DNA of 64,000 nucleotides, taken from contig CM026390.1 in NCBI GenBank assembly GCA_014843695.1, positions 53,100,121-53,164,120 on the forward strand, written 5' to 3'. The notes under the pieces were generated by a model. That model was not told where the DNA came from and ran no database searches. It saw only the letters and a list, made by a program, of their open reading frames with translations. Numbering within the stretch: the first letter of the stretch is position 1; the number at the start of each line of letters is the position of its first letter. This stretch comes from Archivesica marissinica. Its lineage: Eukaryota > Mollusca > Bivalvia > Venerida > Vesicomyidae. This document shows positions 34,480 through 45,762 of this stretch, in pieces. The position numbers and the translations under genes were made by a program.

Positions 34480-36655
34480 TTTTCCTTGGAGGGAGGGAGT
34501 GAGAGAATGGAGCTTACAGATTTTCCTTTGAGGGAGGGAGTGAGAGAGAATGAAGCATAATGATTTTCCTTTGCGGGAGGGAGTGAGGGAATGAAGCATA
34601 ATGCTTTTCCTTGGAGGGAGGGAGTGAGAGAATGGAGCTTACCTATTTTACTTTGAGGGAGGGAGAGAGAGAATGAGCATAATGCTTTTCATTTGAGGGA
34701 GGGAGTGAGAGAATGAAGCATAATGATTTTCATTTGAGGGAGGGAGTGAGAGAATGAAGCATAATGATTTTCCTTTGAGGGAGGGAGTGAGAGAATGAAG
34801 CATAATGATTTTCCTTTGAGGGAGGGAGTGAGCGAATGAAGCATAATAATTTTCCTTTGAGTGAGGGAATGAAGCATAATGCTTTTCTTTGGAGGGAGGG
34901 AGTGAGAGAATGGAGCTTACGAATTTTCCTTTGAGGGAAGGAGTGAGAGAGAATGAAGCATAATGATTTTCCTTTGAGGGAGGGAGTGAGGGAATGAAGC
35001 ATAATGCTTTTCCTTGGAGGGAGGGAGTGAGACAATGGAGCTTACATATTTTCCTTTGAGGGAGGGAGTGAGAGAGAATGAAGCATAATGCTTTTCCTTT
35101 GAGGGAGGGAGTGAGAGAATGAAGCATAATGATTTTCCTTTGAGTGAGGGAATGAAGCATAATGCTTTTCCTTGGAGGGAGGGAGTGAGAGAATGGAGCT
35201 TACAGATTTTCCTTTGAGGGAAGGAGTGAGAGAGAATGAAACATAATGATTTTCCTTTGAGGGAGGGAGTGAGGGAATGAAGCATAATGATTTTCCTTTG
35301 AGAGAGGGAGTGAGAGAGAATGAAGCATACTTATTTTCCTTTGAGGGAGGGAGTGAGAGAGAATGAATCATACTGATTTTCCTTTGAGGGAGGTAGTGAG
35401 AGAGAATGAAGCATAATGATTTTCCTTTGAGGGAGGGAGTGAGAGAATGGAGCATAATGATTTTCCTTTGAGGGAGGGAGAGAGAGAGAATGAAGCATAA
35501 TGATTTTCCTTTGAGGGAGGGAGTGAGAGAATGGAGCATAATGATTTTCCTTTGAGGGAGGGAGTGAGAGAGAATGAAGCATAATGATTTTCCTTTGAGG
35601 GAGGGAGGGAGAGAGAGAATGAAGCATAGTGATTTTCCTTTGAGGGAGGGAGTGAGAGGGAATGAAGCATAATGATTTTCCTTTGAGGGAGGGAGTGAGA
35701 GAGAATGAAGCATAATGATCTTCCTTTGAGGGAGGGAGTGAGAGAATGGAGCATAATGATTTTCTATTGAGGGAGGGAGAGAGAGGGAACACTCCTTTGA
35801 GAGAGGGAGTGAGAGAGAATGAAGCATACTGATTTTCCATTGATGGAGGGAGTGAGAGAGAATGAAGCATAATGATTTTCCTTTGAGGAAGGGAGTGAGA
35901 GAGAATGAAGCATAATGATTTTCCATTGTGAGAGTGAACATTTTCCTTTAAGGGAGGGAGTGAGAGAGAATGAAGCATAATGATTTTCCATTGAGGGAGG
36001 GAGTGAGAGGGAACATTTTCCTTTGAGGGAGGGAGTGAGAGAGAATGAAGCATAATGATTTTCCATTGAGGGAGAGAGTGGGAGGGAACATTTTCCTTTG
36101 AGGGAGGGAGTGAGAGAGAATGAAGCATAATGATTTTCCATTGAGGGAGGGAGTGAGAATGAGCATAATGATTTTCCATGAGGGAGGGAGTGGGGGAACT
36201 CCTTTGAGGGAGGAGTGAGAGATGAGCATAATGATTTTCCATTGAGGGAGGGAGTGAGAGGGAACACTCCTTTGAGGGAAGGAGTGAAAGAGAATGAAGC
36301 ATAATGATTTTCTTTTGAGGGGGGAGTGAGAGGGAACACTCCTTTGAGGGAGGGAGTGAAAGAGAATGAAGCATAATGATTTTCCTTTGAGGAAGGGAGT
36401 GAGAGAGAATGAAGCATAATGATTTTCCACTGTGAGAGGGAACATTTTCCTTTGAGGGAGGGAGTGAGAGAGAATGAAGCATAATGATTTTCCTTTGAGG
36501 GAGGGTGTGAAAGAGAACATTTTCCTTTGAGGGAGGGAGTGAGATAGAATGAAGCATAATGATTTTCCATTGAGGGAGGGAGTGAGAGAATGGAGCATAA
36601 TGATTTTCCATTGAGGGAGGAGGGAGTGAGAGAATGGAGCATAATGATTTTCTTT
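34480..36655 (+). repeat. About 42-bp purine-rich minisatellite before exon 12
   Basis: About 50 units of ATGATTTTCCTTTGAGGGAG then GGAGTGAGAGAGAATGAAGCATA are present, with deleted variants (AGGGAACATTTTCC). The plus strand is G/A-rich, with repeated GGGAGGGAG, while TTTTCCTTTGAG|G in every unit looks like a splice acceptor. The unit is open in several minus-strand frames, giving long spurious frames. Confidence 0.94.
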
Positions 36656-36698
36656 TGTTTGTACACATACCTGCAGAACTTGTGATGTTTTATTGCAG

Positions 36699-36842
36699 AT
36701 AAATGTGGACCTGGATTACAGGGTACAGAGTCTTGCGTGCTATGTCCATTCGGCCAATTCAAGAATGAATCAGGATATGCCAACTGTGAAGATTGCCCTC
36801 CAAATTTCACATCTAATGAAGATCGTACAGACTGTCCTGTTG
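36699..36842 (+). CDS. Exon 12: GCC2/GCC3 Cys module (shortest)
   Basis: The exon is 144 nt, phase 1-1, acceptor gttttattgcag, donor gtatgt. It reads from KCGPGLQGTES to RTDCPV, with Cys spacing 9-2-13-2-12, the most compact of the series. Sequons NES and NFT are present. It begins about 45 bp after the end of the long 42-bp minisatellite. Confidence 0.85.
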
Positions 36843-36929
36843 GTATGTTCATACTGTTAAATAATTTCATTCACAAGTCTGTAACAACATTTTTACAACC
36901 TTGTAACCTGATAAAAATGTATCGTCAAC

Positions 36930-37350
36930 ATCCCTGATATCGGCCGTCACCTGTTTTCGGCCTTTGTTTATTCATATGATTTTTGTTTACATCTGGAATG
37001 CTAATGATATCATTGTTAGCAAAACCGATGCGTTGGTACTTATGGAGTTCACATATTAGTTATCAAAGAGCAAACTGCACATAAAGCAGAAAAATTGTCA
37101 CATTTTATTTGAAAGTATGCACATGTTGATGTTTTCATTAATCCCATTTATGTATAGCCTAAAAATCCCTTAAACAGAGGTAAATATAAAGAAATATGTG
37201 TTTGTTTTTGTAAAATGAGAAATTCATTGTCTGCTCAGGAAGGTCAGTGATATGTTTTTGTAAAATAAGAAATTTCATCGTCCACTCAGGAAGGTCACGT
37301 GATAGATGCGACAATGTCATAATGCACATTTTACAGGTCAATTCAAATAT
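36930..37350. repeat. Dispersed repeat, paired with 19880-20213
   Basis: It has the same blocks as the earlier copy (ATGTTGATGTTTTCATTAAT, TATAAAGAAATATGTGTTTG). It then has an internal partial duplication of TTTTTGTAAAATRAGAAATT with CACTCAGGAAGGTCA. Confidence 0.6.
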
Positions 37351-38023
37351 AGTGTTCCTCTTACAGCTTTTTAACTTTTTTTTCTTCAAAAATACTATTG
37401 TCCAAGATATTTGCTATTTACCGGTATGCTAATTCAGTTTCATCCATTTTTTTTCAAATCCAACCTGGCGTCTATATTCACCAAGTGCACTGACAAATGC
37501 ATATCAGGTTGTTAGAGACATGGGTTTGCTAATAAAATCGGCAGCAACTCTCCACATTAAATGACATTTCTCTCCATGTCACAACTTATCTCATATTGAA
37601 GAGCAATTATGTGTTGGGTGTTAAATTCCTCTGTTTCAAGTAACAATGATTACTATGCCCAATGTTAATTAGCTTTTTAGAACTTAACTGTAATCAACAT
37701 TTCTGTTACATGAGTTTTCAAGGTCGGCCGATCCTTTATTTGTGCGCATGCGCAAGTGATGCCCCACCCTAGAGATGATCGCAGGGCAGTTAAATATCTT
37801 GGCTATCTGACTACCAGCCGATATACACTTTCTGCATATTATAATGATTATATTATCAGTAAATCATGATGGCATGCTACAATATTATACTGGGCAAACA
37901 ATAATTCAACACTCTTTGGAAAGTTGATTAAATCATCCTTCGGCATGTTTTTAAACCACTTTTGACAAAAGGAGAGAACTTTTCATAGTATATTTGCAAA
38001 CATGAATAGTGCATTATATTTCC

Positions 38024-38626
38024 TTTAAAGCAGCATTACATCGTATGAAATAAAAGATATTTGAAAAATTCAATTTTTACGTATGGGTAGCAATGCTGCT
38101 ACACATTCTAACATTATACTTTGTATGCTTATGTTCCTTTGGTAAACAGTGTTTTTTGCAATAAAACAAACTCGAAACCGAAAGTAGGACATTCCGAGTC
38201 TATCGGTCACGCACTTGTTTACAACCGGAACGCATCGTCCGCACTTGTTTACATTCGGAATGCATCTTCCCCATTTGTCCCACGTTGTCTTTTTAATTAA
38301 ATTACTTGATATGTTGATTCATACCTGTTAGCTATGTCTTTTAGGGACATTTCTACATCCCCGCGAGGGGTTCGACATTAGAGGAAGATAGATAGATAGT
38401 CTTTCATGTTCAAAATATATACGTTGTTTTCTACATCCTCTGTTGTTTCACGCATGCGCGCTGTGCGTGTTTACATTTCGTATGTTGATAAACAAATTCG
38501 CATATACGACGGTTTAAATTGTTTGGAATTTTTATCGTTTCTGAGCGACTATTTCGATTTTTGTATACACACACACATTAATATTTTACCCATAACAATC
38601 TTTATTACGATGTAATGCTGCTTTAA
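38024..38626. mobile_element. MITE, TTTAAAGC-TIR family, copy C
   Basis: Inverted ends TTTAAAGCAGCATTACATCG and CGATGTAATGCTGCTTTAA are visible, about 600 bp apart. They resemble the ends of the two copies downstream, but the interior is different. Confidence 0.8.
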
Positions 38627-39215
38627 TATAATGCTATAAATTGCTACTAAATGTATATCCTATTGAGCTCCGTAAACTCGCATACATTATTGTTAAAATC
38701 TGGTACAAACAGTTCAATATTATATTGTTTCAAGCGCCTCGGATTACAAATATAGATGAAAGAATGTGATTATTTTTACACAATTCAAATTAGATGAAAG
38801 AATGTCATTATTTTTACACAATTCAAACCATCTGTTGAACATTTACAGACTTGCTATGCAGGTTTTGATTAATAATAAGTGTAAGAAAACCAGGTGTACA
38901 ATCACTACTGCTGAGAATATTAAAACGTGCAATACCCGGTTTCAAAGCAAAACGTGCAATTTGTATACCCGTATTCTGGCCTCCTAATTGACAGTTTACA
39001 GGACATCATTTATATGAATACACATTCTCAACATAGAATAGAACCAAGGTATGTGTAAACAGTGAGAACTTTAACTATGAATTATGTTTTAGATTTACAG
39101 CGTAATAATTATGAGATTTCTGGTAATAATTAGGAGATTTCTGTTTATCGATAGCGTATATTACTTGCCAATAAAGTAAGTGCAATGATTTGTGAAATAA
39201 AATAGTCTTTGTTCA

Positions 39216-39687
39216 TTTAAAGTGACACTACATCGGTGAAAATGCAAACTTCTATAGAATGTATTTTCCTAATATATGATATGCATTTTTTCTAAATATT
39301 TGCCTCAAATACTGAGTATTTCAACTAATAAACAAACGCCGTATACGCGGTTTGTTGACATAACAAAATAATGTAAATATCCATGCGTAATACAACTGGT
39401 GTATCCTGAATACGACTATTTATGGTACAGATTTACAGTTATATCTCACATTTGTGCTTATTTATTTGTAGACTATTCTTAGACTATTCTTAGTTAAATT
39501 ATCTCGAGTTTAGTAACCTCCGATGACAAGCAAACGTCAATTCAGCAACATGGATGACCGTTATATGAAATCATACTTTCAATCCACAAAACACTGTTTA
39601 TTGATTTAATGTTAGTGTTCGAATGTATTCGGAAGAATTTGTAGTAGCAATGCATTTATACGTTTTGTGATGTAATGTTCCTTTAAA
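39216..39687. mobile_element. MITE, TTTAAAGC-TIR family, copy A
   Basis: It begins TTTAAAGTGACACTACATCG and ends ATGTAATGTTCCTTTAAAG. It is collinear with 40027-40531 (GCGGTTTGTTGACATAACAA, GAATGTATTCGGAAGAATTT). Confidence 0.85.
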
Positions 39688-40026
39688 GATATATTCCTAT
39701 TCATTATTCACCCTGACTTGTCAACATTTCTATAAAAAAAGTTCATATTAAACAATTGAGTTAGTTACAAAATCAATATTACACAAATTTTGCAGTAAAG
39801 ACATCCCTCCTTTTTAACATTTTAAGTGTATGTGAACATTGTTGAAAAAGATATATATCTCATATGATTAGGTTAGTCTTTTATCATTGCACTCTTCTAG
39901 CTGCAATTCTGTGTAACAAAACATAACAGCAATGGAGTTAATGTGCATACATCACTTTAAGCATGTTTTATTAATCTTGCTGGCATAAAAACCGGGACAC
40001 AATGCAATTTTTTACCGGAATATATC

Positions 40027-40531
40027 TTTAAAGCGACACTACATCAGTGAAAACGCAAATTTATGCAGAATGTAATTTCCCATTATATGGTATAAATATT
40101 TTCCAAATATTTGCCTAAAATATTTCAACTAATAAGCAAGTTCTTGCGTCGTATATGCGATTTGTTGACATAACAAAATAATGTAAACAGGGTCGACATA
40201 CTTGCGTAATACAACCTGTGTATCCCGAATCACAAGATTTATGGTACAGATTTACCATTATATCTCACATTTGTGTGCCTCTGTATATTTATTTGTAGAC
40301 TAATCTTTGTTAAATTTATTATCTCAAAGCGACAGTATCAAGCGATTAGTATTGACTACAATGACAAAGAAATGTCAATTCAGGAGCATATACCGGTATA
40401 TGAAATCCTACATTCAGTTTTGAAAGTTTGTAGACCACACTACACTGTTTATTGATTCAATATTTGTGTTCGAATGTATTCGGAAGAATTTGTAGTAGCA
40501 ATGCATTTTTGCGATATAATGTCGCTTTAAA
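40027..40531. mobile_element. MITE, TTTAAAGC-TIR family, copy B
   Basis: Ends TTTAAAGCGACACTACATC and ATAATGTCGCTTTAAA are inverted. It lies 340 bp from copy A in the same orientation, so the two form a direct pair in intron 12. Confidence 0.85.
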
Positions 40532-40576
40532 TAAACGTAACATTTTAGGGAAAATCCTACAAAAGTTACTTTTATC

Positions 40577-40763
40577 ATTTTAACTCTTTGCACACTACAG
40601 GTGAAAATAAAAGTCAAATACGACACAATTCTAATGAAATTCCATGACATATTTCGCGAGTTTTCATATACAAATACTACAAAACATTAATGAAGTGCCG
40701 TCTGCTACAGTTATTTTAACTATTTATAGCCTTTATTATACCCAGCATGCAAAGAGTTAAAAT
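40577..40763. mobile_element. Small MITE with TAACTCTTTGCA ends
   Basis: TTTTAACTCTTTGCA and TGCAAAGAGTTAAAA are inverted repeats about 185 bp apart. It ends 70 bp before exon 13. Its ends resemble those of 44317-44558. Confidence 0.75.
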
Positions 40764-40832
40764 CTCATTATCTCTGTCTTAATGCCTTAGTGTTGTATTT
40801 CGGTTTGTATGATGTACTGTGATTAAATTCAG

Positions 40833-40994
40833 TAAGCTGTTCCCTTGGATACGAGTATAAAATGAGCGACAATATGGAAACGTGTGAAAAGTGTCAAGTG
40901 GGCTTCTACAAGACAATAGTGGGTAATACAGAATGTCTGCAATGTGATCTTGGAACGACAACAGATGGTGATGGACAGGCCAGCTGTTCCCTAT
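40833..40994 (+). CDS. Exon 13: GCC2/GCC3 Cys module
   Basis: The exon is 162 nt, phase 1-1, acceptor gattaaattcag, donor gtaagt. It reads from SCSLGYEYKMSD to QASCSL, with Cys spacing 14-2-13-2-13. No long open frame starts at an ATG here; I found the exon by matching the phase-1 borders and the Cys pattern. Confidence 0.83.
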
Positions 40995-41319
40995 GTAAGT
41001 TTCTACTTTATTCAAATTGAGAATTTATTATTGTTACATTTTGTAGTTGGGGCAGTTTCCTAATGCAGTTTTAGTTTATTTTAGTAAACCCATTCAAATA
41101 CAATAGTGTGTCGAGGTCTGTTTGTTTTTGGTTAGCTCTGTTTTTTTTGGTTAGCGTGAGCTAAAGATTTATGATCATGTTTTGTGTAACAATTTTGTGT
41201 AAATACCATAATATTTCCCCTTTTTATATCAGATTTTGGTCAAGTTATATTTTTTTATTAAAATTTTTGATATTCAGCTATTTGCTCTACTACTTCAGTT
41301 AACACAATCGGCCGAGTGC

Positions 41320-41775
41320 CCAGGTCGTCGTGTCTCAGAAAATGTACACATATATTTTCTCACCATTCTCTGATTTGATTGACATCTCTTTGCATCGGTA
41401 CACGTGCGTAATTTACACGTCGTGAAATTGGCAGTTACTATTCTACGTTAATTATTTTCGCTCACAGCGGCTTTTTATCCATATTTTAAATTGGTATTAA
41501 GTGGAATTATGTATAGAACAAACATATTACACACTTATTGAGTTAAGCTCCTTATACAAATTGTTGCTCAAACCCGATTCTCATAAACATAATACAGCAA
41601 AACAGATGACAGTCTGTGACTGCTTTAAGAAGTAAACAATTAAATATGGTATGATACATGTCCATGTGTTAAATCGCTGTACATTATTATCAAGTACAAG
41701 TTCAATTATCATTACCTACTGATTGGCACATTCTATTTTTAGAATGCATAACTCTACCTGATATGACATTATACA
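41320..41775. mobile_element. Fragment of Tigger/pogo-like family (inverted relative of 9386-10539)
   Basis: TTTACACGTCGTGAAATTGGC is close to 15155-15177. CTTATTGAGTTAAGCTCCTTAT and TTTGTTGCTCAAACCCG run opposite to 9820-9880. It is followed at about 41772 by TACAGTCTACACCTGTTATG, which may be the end of another TA-flanked element. Confidence 0.65.
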
Positions 41776-41924
41776 GTCTACACCTGTTATGTCAAAGTCG
41801 GTTATGTCAAATTCTCCGGTTATCTCGAAGTCGAATCAAAGTCCGGTTTCAGACACTATCATTTTACACATAACTGGCTCCGCTTATATCGAATTTCATT
41901 AAGTCAAATTTTTCGAATTGAAGA

Positions 41925-42100
41925 GATTAGTCATTTTACATTTTTGGAGGATAGTGCAATGATACAGACAGAGACCAATTCCAGAGTTTCCTCTGGTTCT
42001 TTTACGTGCACGGTGTACAGCACCGACACGAGACCTCTGTTTCATGTCCCATCTGAAAGACTGTTAATTTTATTATGGTCAGACAGGGGATGGAACCATG
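41925..42100 (-). mobile_element. tRNA-derived SINE (family D), minus copy
   Basis: It is the reverse complement of 8340-8605 and includes the B-box region (TGGTCAGACAGGGGATGGAACC in plus reading). Confidence 0.8.
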
Positions 42101-42832
42101 TAGTACAGTATGTTGACTACTTGGTATACATGTAGGTACAATAAGAGCCAATAAGAGGTGTCTCATAAGTAGTAATGGCTGGCACTTTCAATAATAAACA
42201 AATACTATAGACTCAATAGTATAGAGGAAAGGACACTGATGTGCATCTGATATATTATGTGCAGTTAACAGGGCCTGTGCAGGCGATGTCGAATGAAGCA
42301 ATTGGCTAAACAAATTTAATTTGCAATATTAGCAAATTATTCCAAAATGTAAAAATTCAACAACAACTTAATTTAGGTTGGGATAAATAGGTAAACATTG
42401 AACAAGTCAGTTACTAATGACAAGCAAATGGATTAGATTTGGCAACCAATGTTAGTACCGGTAAATGCTATTATTGGATGGCTAAATATCGAATTTATGT
42501 ACATCTGCAATGGTGTTGTTGCATGAACTCGCTTTATTTATTTAACGATTCAAAATATTCTTGCATAAAACGTACAATTTCCTGCAGTTTACGTAGCTTG
42601 GAGCAACTATGTGAATAAGTGTCTACCCAGACAGGGCACATTTTATAGCATACCTGAGCACAAACCTCTCTAGTTGAGTTTTTGTGTTCACCCTGTGTAC
42701 ATCAGCATGGGTCGTCAATATTTTGCTTCAAACAACATCTCCTCCTGATCCACTTGTCCGATCATCATGATTCTTCATAACATCATTGCCTGATTCTCTT
42801 TCACGATTGCTCAAATTAGATCAATATGTCTA

Positions 42833-43069
42833 AACCCTTTCCTTCATATAGATTTAGGTTAATATACTATTATATCTCCATACAAACGACAGCCATTTAG
42901 CTATCATGCAGTGGATAAGTAGTCACCATATCTATCCTGCCTCCATAGATATTACTGGGTCTACATGAGATTCTGGACTTTATTATGAACAATGGTTTGG
43001 CTACTACATTGTCAATGTATGTCGTATTAGTGATGGCGTCAAGAGGTGCTTCTATGAGGGAAAGTGTTA
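42833..43069. mobile_element. MITE copy, AACCCTTTCC-TIR family
   Basis: Left end TAAACCCTTTCCTTCATATA and right end CTATGAGGGAAAGTGTTAA are inverted. The interior is collinear with 3720-3911 and 60587-60816. Confidence 0.85.
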
Positions 43070-43658
43070 AAACTAGGTCAAATGAATGCCAAAATTTTAA
43101 AAAAATATCCTCAAAAAAACGAATTTGATGAAATTTTTCATGGATCGTTATTATATGATAGTCTCTAAAGATTGCTCAAATTGTGTTGATTCATCAAAAT
43201 ACATGGCAGTCAGTGGGGAAGCTTTTTTTAGAAACCATAATAGATCATGTAACATGATTCTTATTTGGCTACAATATACATATGTGATTAACTTTGCCTC
43301 TCTAACAAGTAGCAGGATTTCAAAATAGTTTTGCACAAATGGCGAGTACTTGGGTAGTCACAGGGTGGAGGCTAGCATAAATCATTGTATCAATGATTCA
43401 AGTGAGTGACCTAGGACCATAACAGCTCTCAATTGTGTTAAATGTTTCAATGCTTCTCATTTGTATGTCAACAGCCATTTCTTTATTTTTCCCACACGTA
43501 ATAAATTAGATGAATCAAACAAAAGTTACAAAAAATACATGTCTAGATATTTACCATCCATTTTTACGGAAATTTACTATATAATATATATAATTAGATA
43601 CTTAAAATATTGTGATAGAAAACAGGCTGGACTGGTTGTATGATATTGTTTATTTCAG

Positions 43659-43814
43659 TACACTGTGTGCCAGGCAAATATTTAATGTCAGAATGTGAAC
43701 CATGCCCTATAGGAACATTCAAGACAGATTCTGGCAATGCCGAATGTACGCCATGTGACGATGGATATACCACAAGAGTAGAAGGGGCTATAACCAGTGT
43801 TGAATGTGACATAG
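43659..43814 (+). CDS. Exon 14: GCC2/GCC3 Cys module
   Basis: The exon is 156 nt, phase 1-1, acceptor gtttatttcag, donor gtaaac. It reads from HCVPGKYLMSE to SVECDI, with Cys spacing 9-2-13-2-16. PIGTFKTDSGNAEC closely resembles the third loops of exons 13, 15 and 16, which suggests that these four modules are recent relatives. Confidence 0.86.
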
Positions 43815-44316
43815 GTAAACTGCCACCTATGCTTTTTGTGTTGGTTTTGAAGTCATGGAAAATGAAATTCAGATTTCAAAGCCTGGAAAACAAAGGTTTT
43901 GCTTGCTTTGTGGAAAATGAACCTGTTGGAATAAAAAAATAACTCACATTTGAAATAAAAATGTTGCTGTACTGTTTTGCATTTCATTATTTCTGGGTAC
44001 AAAATGGACATAACTGTTTATTCTGGTATTTTGTGTATTTGCTATAAGCATATGTCTATGTTTTATACAGAAGCCAAATATATACCGATACATGTACAGT
44101 GGGTACTTGTACAGGTTTAATGCTGAAGGGAGACATACTGTCTCATATTACATTGACTCATTTAAGGCAAAGGGTCCCTGAGGTACTGCACTCTTAACTG
44201 CCGTTAAATTCTTACGGTATCTGAAACAAATACGTAGAATTTGATCATGTGCATTTAGCCCTTTCAAATTAATCCTGGTATGAACAATCCATCAAATAAC
44301 TACGTACTTCAACATA

Positions 44317-44558
44317 ACTCTTTACCTGCTGAGTAAATAAAATCACTTTTGCAAACATCATTGATCTATCCAGAACAGCCGCGGTGTAACGGCTCGTCTG
44401 ATCAGTATCTATGTTGTTTGTTATTCTGCCAAGTATTTTAGCTCCACTACCTGAATAACAAACAGCATAGAATCTGATCAGACGACGCATTCTGTCTTAT
44501 CTGGCTCTATGATGTTTGCAAAAGTGAGTTTTATCTGCCGCTAGCGTGCAAAGGGTTA
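44317..44558. mobile_element. MITE, TTTGCAAAC family, copy 2 with about 45-bp TIRs
   Basis: The left half starts ATAACTCTTTACCTGCTGAG and includes ATCACTTTTGCAAACATCA. The right half ends TGATGTTTGCAAAAGTGAG then AAAGGGTTAA, its inverted partner. The internal GATCAG-rich region is palindromic. Confidence 0.82.
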
Positions 44559-44702
44559 AGAAACACTTTTATACAGTATCTCCTTTACACCAGCTGTTAG
44601 AAGTTGATCAAATTTGGCTTGAAGCATCCGGACAATTGCATGTACTTGTCGCGTGAAAATAACAAAACAAACGCGAAAATAAATGACTTGTTCCTTTTTC
44701 AG

Positions 44703-44867
44703 CGTTTTGTGATCCTGGATTTTACAGAAAGCCAGAAGAAAAGAGCGTGTGTACACCATGCGACCTTGATACATACAATTCTGCTTCTGGACAAACCGAA
44801 TGTATACCTTGTCCTGGTAATGAAATCACGCTGGGAAATAAGCAAGTCAGCATAGATGCTTGTGTTC
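44703..44867 (+). CDS. Exon 15: GCC2/GCC3 Cys module
   Basis: The exon is 165 nt, phase 1-1, acceptor ttcctttttcag, donor gtaagt. It reads from FCDPGFYRKPEE to IDACV, with Cys spacing 13-2-13-2-16. It is separated from exon 14 by an 888-bp intron that contains one MITE. Confidence 0.86.
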
Positions 44868-45204
44868 GTAAGTATGCGCTTAGACCAGTGTACAGGGTTT
44901 CCAACCTATGCATTGAAATGTTGCAAAGAGAAAACACATATACCGGTACTAACGTAAAACTGTATGTAGATTTAGTTTTTTTCCCAAGATATTCCTTTTT
45001 TCTAAGGTCTGTCCGCTCTTAATCTCCAAAATGTCTTGTTGATTTTTCACCAAACTTGGAATGAAGCATCCGTATGATGTCTATGCATGTTGTATCCTCA
45101 AGCATGTGCTGAATGTTTTATGACCGATTCAGGAAATTATTGAAAATATTATGGCCCGATTTTTGGTTTTAGAATCAAACGATCTTCCCATCAGAAAATT
45201 GGTG

Positions 45205-45745
45205 GATGTCTGTCAGAATGTCAGTTTTAGAAGCACTGAATATAAGTGTCTTTATTTGATGTTTTATGACTGTCAGAATGTCAGTTTTAGAAGCACTGAA
45301 TATGAGTGTCTTTATTTGATGTTTTATGACTGTCAGAATGTCAGTTTTAGAAGCACTGAATATAAGTGTCTTTATTTGATGTTTTATGACTGTCAGAATG
45401 TCAGTTTTAGAAGCACTGAATATAAGTATCTTTATTTGATGTTTTATGACTGTCAGAATGTCAGTTTTAGAAGCACTGAATATAAGTGTCTTTATTTGAT
45501 GTTTTATGACTGTCAGAATGTCAGTTTTAGAAGCACTGAATATAAGTGTCTTTATTTGATGTTTTATGACTGTCAGAATGTCAGTTTTAGAAGCACTGAA
45601 TATAAGTGTCTTTATTTGATGTTTTATGACTGTCAGAATGTCAGTTTTAGAAGCACTGAATATAAGTGTCTTTATTTGATGTTTTATGACTGTCAGAATG
45701 TCAGTTTTAGAAGCACTGAATATAAGTGTCTTTATTTGATGTTTT
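45205..45745. repeat. 60-bp minisatellite in intron 15
   Basis: Nine near-perfect copies of a 60-bp unit starting GACTGTCAGAATGTCAGTTT are present. The unit is a multiple of three and stop-free in one plus frame, which gives a 203-codon open frame starting before the array. I treat it as intronic. Confidence 0.95.
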
Positions 45746-45762
45746 ATAACATTTTAATCTAG

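Noticed and set aside
34648..36870. Minus-strand Ser/Pro/Leu-rich repetitive frames up to 445 codons
   Set aside because: They are shadows of the purine-rich array, and the longest runs over exon 12 in antisense.
45151..45762. 203-codon plus-strand frame with 20-residue repeats
   Set aside because: It is a 60-bp intronic minisatellite with a short unique lead-in. Third-base variation is not preferred and the repeats are nearly identical in DNA.
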